Shown here in pieces: positions 35,240 to 42,166 of a stretch of 64,000 nucleotides of DNA. Numbering within the stretch: position 1 is the stretch's first letter; each line of letters starts with the position of its first letter. The notes beneath the pieces are model-generated. The model was not told where the DNA came from and searched no databases. It worked only from the letters and a program-made list of their open reading frames with translations. The translations under genes and the position numbers were made by a program. Source of the stretch: Streptomyces antibioticus (GTDB lineage: Bacteria > Actinomycetota > Actinomycetes > Streptomycetales > Streptomycetaceae); NCBI RefSeq assembly GCF_002019855.1, contig NZ_CM007717.1, positions 682,001 to 746,000 of the forward strand, written 5' to 3'.

Positions 35240-35626
35240 TTAGCCGCGCTCCCCCGACTCCGTGGCCGCGCGCACCGCCTCCAGATACGCGGCGAGCCGG
35301 TCGCGGTTGCGGGCCAGGCAGTCGATCCGGGCCCGGATGCGGTCCAGGTGCCCCTGGAGGAGGGCGGCGGTCTCGGGGCTCAGATGGCCGGCGGGCAGCA
35401 GGATCTCCTCCGGACCCGAGAGGTACGGCAGGATCGCGCGGATCATCTCGGTCGTCAGCCCCGAGTCGAGCAGCCCGCGGATCTGGCCGACGTCCCGGAC
35501 GGCGGCCTCGCCGTACACGCGGTAGCCGTTCTCGCCGCGCTCGGGGTGGAGCAGGTCCTGCTCCTCGTAGTAGCGCAGCAGGCGGGTGGGGACGCCGGTG
35601 CGGCGGGACAGTTCGCCGATCTTCAT
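35240..35626 (-). CDS. MerR-family regulator
   Basis: A 128-residue small MerR protein: MKIGELSRRTGVPTRLLRYY (helix-turn-helix), NGYRVYGEAAVRDVGQI and a C-terminal coiled coil (ALLQGHLDRIRARIDCLARN). It has no separate ligand domain. It is divergent from an MFS exporter across 80 bases that contain the dyad TTCACA-N4-TGTGAA, and is the likely regulator of that exporter. GGAGGT lies 5 bases before the ATG. Confidence 0.9.
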   Translation of the reverse strand: MKIGELSRRTGVPTRLLRYYEEQDLLHPERGENGYRVYGEAAVRDVGQIRGLLDSGLTTEMIRAILPYLSGPEEILLPAGHLSPETAALLQGHLDRIRARIDCLARNRDRLAAYLEAVRAATESGERG

Positions 35627-35651
35627 GCCGACCTCCGGGGCACGCACGCCT

Positions 35652-35689
35652 CACGCTTGCCTTCACGCTTGCCTTCACACTGATGTGAA
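35652..35689. promoter_or_regulatory. MerR operator with tandem 12-base repeats
   Basis: Two direct copies of CACGCTTGCCTT (35652-35663, 35664-35675) run into a perfect dyad TTCACA-CTGA-TGTGAA (35674-35689), 18 bases before the MFS start. TTGCCT boxes could be -35 elements, with the dyad in the spacer as usual for MerR. The -10 is not clear. Confidence 0.5.
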
Positions 35690-35706
35690 CGTTCGACCAT
35701 GGTCGC

Positions 35707-36915
35707 ATGTCCACGACTTCCCTGGTCAAGGGCACCGCCGTGCCCGCCGCCCTGCCCTGGTCGGGGCTGCTCGCCCTGTCCACGGCCGCCTTCACCGCCG
35801 TCGTCACCGAGCTGCTGCCCGCCGGGCTGCTGCCGCGCATGGCGCCCGCGCTCGGCGTGTCCGAGGCCCGGGTGGGCTTCCTGGTCACGGGGTACGCGGC
35901 CGCCTCGTTCGTCGCGGCCGTGCCGGTGACCGCGCTGCTGCGCGGGCTGCCGCGCCGGCCGGTGCTGGTCGGCGCGCTGCTGGGCTTCGCGCTGAGCAAC
36001 GCGGTGGTCGCGCTGTCCTCGTCGTACGGCCTCACGTTCGCGGCGCGGCTGCTGGCCGGGGTGATGGGCGGCACGCTGTGGGCGATGCTCGCCGGGTACG
36101 CGGCCCGGATGGTGCCGCCCGAGCGGCGCGGGCGGGCGATCGCGGTGGTGCTCGCCGGTATCACCCTGGCGCTGTCGCTGGGCGTCCCGGCGGGCACCGC
36201 GCTGGCCGGACCGACCGGCTGGCGGGCGGCGTTCGCACTGCTGGCCGGGGTGGCGGTGCTGCTGACGGCGTGGGTGCGGTGGCGGGTGCCGGGCTTCCCC
36301 GGCGAGGAGCGGGCCACGCGCGTGCCGCTCGCCCGGGTGGCCCTGCTCCCGGGGATCCCGGTGATCCTCTCCGTGACGCTGTTCCTGCTGCTGGGCCATC
36401 AGGTCATGTACACGTACGTGGCCCCGTTCTCGGCGCACGCGGGTTACGGCCGTACGGATGTCGTGCTGCTGGTGTTCGGGGCGTCCACGGTGGCCGGGAT
36501 CTGGGCGACGGGGCTGCTGGTCGACCGGCGCCCACGGGCCACGCTGCTCGGCGCGCTCGTCCTGTGCGCGGCCGTCATGCTCGCGCTGGGCGGGTACGCG
36601 CGCGTGACCGCGGTGCTTCTGATGTCGGTCGCGCTGTGGGGTGCGGCGTTCGGCGGGGCGCCCACACTGATCCAGACGGCGCTGGTGGACGCCTCGGGAC
36701 CGTCCGCCGCGGACGTGGCGACCTCGCTCCAGACCACGGTCTACAACGCCGGTATCGCGGGCGGGTCCCTGACGGGCGGTCTGGTGCTGGAACGCCTGGG
36801 CCCGGCGGCCCTGCCCTGGACGGCCCTCCCGCTGCTCGCGGCGGCCCTGACGACGGTCGCGCTGGGCCGGCGGCACGCCTTTCCGGCCGGGCGGGGGACG
36901 GGGCGGCGTGCCTAG
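35707..36915 (+). CDS. MFS transporter, DHA1-like
   Basis: A 402-residue, 12-helix major-facilitator exporter. The N-terminal half has LLALSTAAFTAVVTELLPAG (typical of the arabinose-exporter/chloramphenicol-resistance-like group), the loop LVTGYAAASFVAAVPVT and MVPPERRGRAIAVV. The C-terminal half has LGHQVMYTYVAPFSA and a second loop VDRRPRATLLG. Drug or sugar efflux is the family role. The substrate is unknown. It is probably under the divergent MerR regulator. Confidence 0.88.
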   Translation: MSTTSLVKGTAVPAALPWSGLLALSTAAFTAVVTELLPAGLLPRMAPALGVSEARVGFLVTGYAAASFVAAVPVTALLRGLPRRPVLVGALLGFALSNAVVALSSSYGLTFAARLLAGVMGGTLWAMLAGYAARMVPPERRGRAIAVVLAGITLALSLGVPAGTALAGPTGWRAAFALLAGVAVLLTAWVRWRVPGFPGEERATRVPLARVALLPGIPVILSVTLFLLLGHQVMYTYVAPFSAHAGYGRTDVVLLVFGASTVAGIWATGLLVDRRPRATLLGALVLCAAVMLALGGYARVTAVLLMSVALWGAAFGGAPTLIQTALVDASGPSAADVATSLQTTVYNAGIAGGSLTGGLVLERLGPAALPWTALPLLAAALTTVALGRRHAFPAGRGTGRRA

Positions 36916-36964
36916 GGTGATCGGTGTCCGGGGAACGGGAAGTGCGCCGAGGGAGTCGTACGCC

Positions 36965-37444
36965 ATGGTCGAGGCCGCCGAGCTGCCGTATCTGCGTCGT
37001 TGTGTCGAGCTGGCCGCCGAGGCGGTGCGGGCCGGGGACGAGCCGTTCGGGTCGGTGCTGGTCGGCGGGGACGGCACAATCCTCGCCGAGGACCGCAACC
37101 GGGTGGTGGCCTCCGGGGACGAGACCCGGCATCCGGAGTTCGAGCTGGCCCGCTGGGCGGCGGAGCGGATGTCGCCCGGGGAGCGGGCTGCGGCCACCGT
37201 CTACACGTCGGGCGAGCACTGTCCGATGCGTTCGGCCGCCCACGCGTGGGTGGGTCTGGGGCGGATCGTGTACGTCGCGTCGTCCGAGCAGCTCGGCGGC
37301 TGGCTGGCCGAGCTGGGGGTGCCCGCGTCACCCGTACGGGCCCTGCCGGTCCGGGAGGTCGCCCCGGGGGTGACCGTGGAGGGGCCGGTTCCGGAGCTGG
37401 TGGAGGAGGTGCGGGCGCTGCATCTGCGGTTCCACGGCGCCTGA
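36965..37444 (+). CDS. Nucleoside-deaminase-like protein with altered zinc site
   Basis: A 159-residue member of the cytidine/guanine deaminase-like fold (DEPFGSVLVGGDGTILAE; RHPEFELARWAAE; VYTSGEHCPM; GRIVYVASSEQL). His56 and Glu58 (HPE) match the zinc-ligand/proton-shuttle motif. The usual PCxxC is here HCPMR, with Cys86 present and the second Cys replaced by Arg89 (codon CGT, one transition from TGT). With one ligand missing it may be inactive or bind zinc differently. It lies 49 bases after the MFS gene. The ATG at 36965 follows a GAGGGAG site. Confidence 0.8.
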   Translation: MVEAAELPYLRRCVELAAEAVRAGDEPFGSVLVGGDGTILAEDRNRVVASGDETRHPEFELARWAAERMSPGERAAATVYTSGEHCPMRSAAHAWVGLGRIVYVASSEQLGGWLAELGVPASPVRALPVREVAPGVTVEGPVPELVEEVRALHLRFHGA

Positions 37445-37474
37445 CGCGGACTGGTTCCACAGCGCCCGACACGG

Positions 37475-37515
37475 CCGCGGGCCCCCTGACCGGTGCGACC
37501 GGCGGGGGCCCGCGG
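37475..37515. terminator. Strong bidirectional terminator hairpin
   Basis: A perfect 12-bp stem, CCGCGGGCCCCC / GGGGGCCCGCGG, with a second small CCGG/CCGG pairing in the loop. It lies between the convergent deaminase-like and chaplin genes. Confidence 0.75.
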
Positions 37516-37535
37516 AACTCCGCGACGGCGGTGGT

Positions 37536-38237
37536 TCAGCTCTGCGCGCCGGGGCGGAAGCGGCGGTACAGAAGCGCGCCGCCGAGCAGCATGGCCGTGC
37601 TGCCCAGGATCGCGGGCAGGGCGGCGTCGCTGCCGGTCTGCGCGAGCGAGGGGACACCCGGGGCCTGGGGCTCGTGGGCGGGCGGCGCAGGCTTGGGCCC
37701 GGCCGGCTGGGGCTCGGCGGGCTGGGTGTGACGCACCGGCGGGGCGGGCTTGACGGGCGGCGTGACCGGGGGCTTCTTGCCGGGGCCGTTGACCGACTCG
37801 TTGCCGAACACGGGGTTCAGCACGCCGACGACGTTGACGCTGTTGCCGCTGGCGTTCACCGGGACGTCCACCGGCAGCTTGATGCCGTTGCCGGAGACGA
37901 CGCCGGGCGAGCCGACCGTGTCGCCCTCCGCCGTCGACCCCGTGGAGGACGTCGTGGACGAGGTGGAGGACGACGAGGTCGCGCCACCACCGCCGCCCTT
38001 GTTGGCGCAGGCGTTGCCCATCGCCGGGTTCAGCGCGCCCACCACATTCACGGTGTTGCCGCACAGGTTCACCGGGAGGTTCACCGGCAGTTGGATTCCG
38101 TTGCCGGAGACCGCACCGGGCGAACCTGCCGCGGTGCCGGTCGCTGCGGAGTCGGCGAACGCCGGCATGGTCACTGCCGCCATCGCGCCCGATGCGGCTG
38201 CGACGGCGAGCACACCGTTTCGGGTAACCCGTCTCAT
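37536..38237 (-). CDS. Long chaplin with two chaplin domains and sortase signal
   Basis: A 233-residue secreted cell-surface protein that helps aerial hyphae break surface tension. Signal peptide 1-28 (cleavage after MPAFA). Chaplin domain 1 at about 40-80 (VNLCGNTVNVVGALNPAMGN, Cys59 and Cys77), Ser/Thr linker, chaplin domain 2 at about 112-150 (VNASGNSVNVVGVLNPVFGN) without cysteines. Pro-rich wall-spanning stretch, then LAQTG at 198-202, a membrane helix and RRFR tail, the sorting signal for class E sortase. It resembles ChpA-C of S. coelicolor. The ATG at 38237 starts the signal peptide cleanly. Confidence 0.95.
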   Translation of the reverse strand: MRRVTRNGVLAVAAASGAMAAVTMPAFADSAATGTAAGSPGAVSGNGIQLPVNLPVNLCGNTVNVVGALNPAMGNACANKGGGGGATSSSSTSSTTSSTGSTAEGDTVGSPGVVSGNGIKLPVDVPVNASGNSVNVVGVLNPVFGNESVNGPGKKPPVTPPVKPAPPVRHTQPAEPQPAGPKPAPPAHEPQAPGVPSLAQTGSDAALPAILGSTAMLLGGALLYRRFRPGAQS

Positions 38238-38521
38238 GGGTCCCTGCCTTCCAGACTTGGTCGCGGGCACTCACCCGCATCCGTTAAAACGCGGGCGAAC
38301 CGACCAAGTAATGGCCAAACAACCTTTCACCCCATCGGGTGGCACAACTGCGAACTGATCACAAAAACACCCCATATGCCTTCGATCTTGTGGGTGGAGG
38401 GAGGTGCCTAGGTCGTCTTCCGGGCTGCCGGGGCTCCGGAGGCGGCCCCGGCGGGCGCCACCTATCGTGGGGTGCCGAGGCGCCGTTCCCGGTCCGCTGA
38501 GAGGCGTCCCTGGAGGCATCC

Positions 38522-40135
38522 ATGCAGGCCATGCTGTCCACCCGGTCCGGGCCGCGCCGCCGCGCGCTCGTCGCGGCGGCCGCGACCGCGGCCCTGACGC
38601 TGGGGTGCGCGAGCCTGCCGACGGCACGGGCCGACGGCGACGACGATCCCGGCCTGTCCCGCTTCTACGACCAGAAGATCTCCTGGTCGAAGTGCGACGT
38701 AGACGGCGTGCCCGACGACCTCCAGTGCGGCACGGTGAGCGTCCCGCTCGACTACGCCCGCCCCGGGTCCGGCTCGCTCGACCTGGCGCTCGCCCGGTAC
38801 CGGGCGACCGGCGACAAGCGGGGCTCGGTGGTGCTGAACTTCGGCGGCCCCGGCGGTGCGGGGGTGCCCGAACTGGCCTACGGCGGAAAGCCGTTCATGG
38901 AACTGACCGACGGCTACGACGTGGTGTCGTTCGATCCCCGCGGCGTCGGCCGTTCCTCTCCGGTGAGCTGCGGCGACGAGGAGCAGGGCGGGCTGTCCGC
39001 GCTGGACGACGACGATGCCCTCGGCGACCCCGCGACGGTCCTGGCCCGGCTGCGGGAGGCGGCCGCGGCCTGTGTCCGCAACTCCGGGCCCGTCCTGCCG
39101 CACATAGGCACCGTCAACGCGGCCCGCGACCTGGACGTCCTGCGCTCGGCCCTCGGCGACAAGAAGCTGAACTACCTCGGTTTCTCCTACGGCACCCGGC
39201 TCGGCGCGGTGTACGCCGCCCAGTTCCCCGGCAAGGTCGGCCGGGTCGTCCTGGACGGTGTGGACACGCTGACCGAGCCGCTCGCCGAGCAGGGCGTGGC
39301 GGGCGCCCGCGGCCAGCAGACCGCGCTCGACGACTTCGTCGACTGGTGCGTGCGGGACATCGCCTGTCCCTTCGGCCACGACGCCCGTACGGCCCGGGAG
39401 GCGGTCGTCCGGCTGGTGTGGTCGCTGGACGAGAACCCGCTCCCGTCGGACTTCGGGGACGACTTCACCGGCCAGGACCTGGTGGCCGCGCTCGGACAGG
39501 GGCTCTACAGCAAGGAGCTGTGGCCGTCGCTGGAGCGGGCGCTCGCCCTGCTCGTGGAGGACGGCGACGCGAGCGGGGTGATGGCGTTCGCGACGGGCGG
39601 CATGGCCCTCCCGGCGCTCCCGGCCCTCCCGGCGGGGCGGCCGGACGCCGCCGAGCCCTCCCCGCTGGTGGAGCCCGAGGACGTCCCCCTCGACAACCTG
39701 CCCGCCGCGCTGATGGCGATCAACTGCGCCGACGACCCCGACCGGCCCACCGCCGAGCAGATCACCGGTGACCTCCAGCGGCTGCGGGCCGCCTACGAGG
39801 AGGCGTCACCGGTCTTCGGCCGGTACCGCCTCTCCGAGGTCCTGCTCTGCTACGGCCGCCCGAAGGGCACCGACTTCATCCGCGAGGAGGTCAAGGACGT
39901 CGACACCCCGCGGATGCTGCTGGTCGGCACCCGGGGCGACCCGGCGACCCCGTACCGCTGGACCGAGGAGACGGCCGAACGGCTCGGGGACTCGGCCGTC
40001 GTCCTGGACAACAAGGGCGACGGGCACACCGGGTACGGCTCCTCGAAGTGCGTGCACCGCAAGATCGACGACTTCCTGCTGTACGGCTCCCTGCCGCCCG
40101 ACGGCAGCTCCTGCGGCGCCGAGGAGACGGACTGA
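38522..40135 (+). CDS. Secreted alpha/beta hydrolase, tripeptidyl-aminopeptidase (SlpD/TAP) type lipoprotein
   Basis: A 537-residue exported peptidase-like protein. The signal ALVAAAATAALTLGCAS has a lipobox with Cys about 29. The serine hydrolase core shows VVLNFGGPGGAGVPEL (oxyanion region), VVSFDPRGVGRSSPV, nucleophile in LGFSYGTRLG, Asp in MLLVGTRGDPATP and His in GDGHTGYGSSKC. The C-terminal TAP-like domain is typical of streptomycete tripeptidyl aminopeptidases. It probably trims extracellular peptides. The 284-base gap to the divergent chaplin gene holds the promoters. Confidence 0.9.
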   Translation: MQAMLSTRSGPRRRALVAAAATAALTLGCASLPTARADGDDDPGLSRFYDQKISWSKCDVDGVPDDLQCGTVSVPLDYARPGSGSLDLALARYRATGDKRGSVVLNFGGPGGAGVPELAYGGKPFMELTDGYDVVSFDPRGVGRSSPVSCGDEEQGGLSALDDDDALGDPATVLARLREAAAACVRNSGPVLPHIGTVNAARDLDVLRSALGDKKLNYLGFSYGTRLGAVYAAQFPGKVGRVVLDGVDTLTEPLAEQGVAGARGQQTALDDFVDWCVRDIACPFGHDARTAREAVVRLVWSLDENPLPSDFGDDFTGQDLVAALGQGLYSKELWPSLERALALLVEDGDASGVMAFATGGMALPALPALPAGRPDAAEPSPLVEPEDVPLDNLPAALMAINCADDPDRPTAEQITGDLQRLRAAYEEASPVFGRYRLSEVLLCYGRPKGTDFIREEVKDVDTPRMLLVGTRGDPATPYRWTEETAERLGDSAVVLDNKGDGHTGYGSSKCVHRKIDDFLLYGSLPPDGSSCGAEETD

Positions 40136-40168
40136 GGCGCCCGCGGGCGGGGAGCGGTCAGCCGGCGA

Positions 40169-40945
40169 TCAGCCCGCGGTCACGAACGCGTCGATGGCCG
40201 CGGTCAGTTCGGCCGGCTTCTCGACGGGCAGTTCGTGTCCGGCGTCGATGATGCGGACGGTGGCGTCCGGGTACGCCTTCGCCATCCGCAGCATCTGCGA
40301 CACCGGCAACTGCACGTCGTGGTAGCCGTGGATCATCAGGGTGGGCGTGCGGATCTCCCCCACCCGGTCCAGGACGTCGAACGCCCGCATGGCGCCGTAC
40401 AGCGTCATGACGACCTCGCGCGGGGTGTCCGCCGAGGACTTGATGTACGCGCGGACCTCGTCGCGCGGGTAGCCGGGGGCGAAGGCGCGCTGGATGTTGG
40501 TGGCCACGAACAGCTTGTACGGCACCAGGGTGGAGGCGGCCATCAGCAGACCGCGGCCCCGGCTGAAGGTCATCCTCGCGATGGAGTTGACCAGGATCAT
40601 CCGCTCCACGCGCTCGGGATGTGTGAGCGCGACGGTCTGGGAGATCATCCCGCCCATCGAGTGGCCGATCAGGACGCACCGCTCGATCTTGAGGTGGTCC
40701 AGCAGGGTGATCAGGTCGTTCGCCAGTTCCGCGACCGTCTTCACGCCCGCGCCGCTGCTCTCGCCGTGGCCGCGCAGATCGAACCGGACCACCCGGCGCT
40801 TCTCGGCGAAGTGGGCGAGCTGGTGGTCCCAGCGGTGCCGGTTGGCCGTCCAGCCGTGCACGAACACCAGCGGCACCCCGCCGCCGTCGCGCGGCCCCTC
40901 GTCGTCGTACGTCAGTGCGGCGCCGTCGACTTCGAGCTGCGGCAT
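40169..40945 (-). CDS. Alpha/beta hydrolase
   Basis: A 258-residue single-domain hydrolase: LVFVHGWTANRHRWDHQ (oxyanion HG), VVRFDLRGHGES, GHSMGGMISQTVAL (nucleophile Ser), MIHGYHDVQLP (Asp) and DAGHELPVEKP (His). No signal peptide. General esterase/haloperoxidase-like. The substrate is unknown. It lies 84 bases downstream of the biosynthetic operon on the same strand and may or may not belong to it. Confidence 0.88.
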   Translation of the reverse strand: MPQLEVDGAALTYDDEGPRDGGGVPLVFVHGWTANRHRWDHQLAHFAEKRRVVRFDLRGHGESSGAGVKTVAELANDLITLLDHLKIERCVLIGHSMGGMISQTVALTHPERVERMILVNSIARMTFSRGRGLLMAASTLVPYKLFVATNIQRAFAPGYPRDEVRAYIKSSADTPREVVMTLYGAMRAFDVLDRVGEIRTPTLMIHGYHDVQLPVSQMLRMAKAYPDATVRIIDAGHELPVEKPAELTAAIDAFVTAG

Positions 40946-41029
40946 GGGTGCCTCCTGCGGTATGTCCGGGGTGCGGTGCGGCGGGTCCTGGTTACTGACG
41001 CGTACGGTAACGGGCGAGCGGGCCGGCCG

Positions 41030-42166
41030 TCACCGTCGTTCGCCGAGGAATTCCAGGATGTGACCGAAGACGTCGAGCGCGGCGCCCCGGCCGAGGAACG
41101 CGTCGAGGTGGCCGTAGCCCGGGATCTCGGTGTAGCGCACGTCGAGTCCGGGCTGCCGGTGGGCGAGGACGTCGTGGCAGAGCCGCTGGGAGTCGCCCCA
41201 CAGGCCGTTCTCGCTGCCGGAGAGCAGCAGCAGCGGGGTGTCGATCCGGCCTGCCGCGTCCAGGGCGTTGGCCGGCAGGGCCCGGTAGCGGTGGTCGGTG
41301 TCGTGCCAGCGGACCACCGTGCGGGCCAGCTCGATCCGGCGCAGATGCGGCAGGATCCACAGCGGGGCGGGGCCGAGCAGTTCGGCGAGCCGGTCGTGGG
41401 TGGCCTCGGTGAGGTTCTCGTGCACGAAGAGCGAAGCGCCGGTCCCCCAGGCCGAGTTGTGCAGGATCTGGCAGGTCGGGTCGGGGCAGCCCGCCTTGCG
41501 CGAGGCGAGCGCGAACAGCGGGGTGTAGCGGGAGCGGAGGCCGACCTTGCGGAAGTCGACGGGGATGTGGTCCATCCGGGATCTGAGCAACTCCCCGGCC
41601 AGGGACATCCGCAGTGAGGTGCTGCCCTTCAACTTGGGTGTCAGAAAGACGCCTTGGGTCACCACTCCGGCGAGTCCGGGCACGAGTCCGGCCGTCAGGG
41701 ACAGCGACAGCGCGAGCGCGCCGACGCAGTGGGCGACGACGAACAGCGGCCGGTCGCCGACGCGTTCACGGATCCGGGAGACGGCGGCCGGGATGTCGTG
41801 GAGCGCCACGTCGTCGTAGGTGTACCGCTGCCCGGTCTCGTTGTAGGGCAGCCGGCAACTGCCGCGCCAGTCGAGCAGCCAGGGCTCGTAGCCGTCGTCG
41901 AGCAGTGAGTCGACGAGGTTGCGGGTCTCGGGCAGCAGGAACATGTCGGCGGACGCGGTGTGGCCGTGCAACAGGAGCACGACGGGCCGGCCGCTCTCGC
42001 CGGGGTCGACCCGGGTGAGGCCGAGGCGGACGCCGTCCGGCGCCCGGAAGGGGATGTCCTCGACGCGGGCCGGGTCGAGGCGGTGGCGCAGCGGGCGCAG
42101 GGCGGGCTCGGTCCTGACCCTGCGCAGCGCCGGGCGGGCCGTCGCGGAGGCGGTTCGGAAGATCAT
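41030..42166 (-). CDS. Alpha/beta hydrolase with cysteine nucleophile, last gene of the FAAL-PKS operon
   Basis: A 378-residue hydrolase. VLLLHGHTASADMFLLPE (oxyanion), PWLLDWRGSCRLPYN, nucleophile elbow VVAHCVGALALSLSL (Cys instead of Ser), LSGSENGLWGDS (Asp region) and EIPGYGHLDAFLG (His). Cys at this place is known in PHA synthases. From memory it resembles the hydrolase half of large GMC/cholesterol-oxidase multidomain proteins. The ATG at 42166 overlaps the reductase stop (ATGA), so it is translated with it. It probably acts on the released acyl product, as acyltransferase, hydrolase or ester former. Confidence 0.82.
   Translation of the reverse strand: MIFRTASATARPALRRVRTEPALRPLRHRLDPARVEDIPFRAPDGVRLGLTRVDPGESGRPVVLLLHGHTASADMFLLPETRNLVDSLLDDGYEPWLLDWRGSCRLPYNETGQRYTYDDVALHDIPAAVSRIRERVGDRPLFVVAHCVGALALSLSLTAGLVPGLAGVVTQGVFLTPKLKGSTSLRMSLAGELLRSRMDHIPVDFRKVGLRSRYTPLFALASRKAGCPDPTCQILHNSAWGTGASLFVHENLTEATHDRLAELLGPAPLWILPHLRRIELARTVVRWHDTDHRYRALPANALDAAGRIDTPLLLLSGSENGLWGDSQRLCHDVLAHRQPGLDVRYTEIPGYGHLDAFLGRGAALDVFGHILEFLGERR

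Noticed and set aside
40136..40168. CGCCCGCGGGCG between the peptidase and hydrolase genes as a terminator
   Set aside because: A 12-base perfect palindrome without a loop cannot form a useful RNA hairpin, and no other stem is evident.
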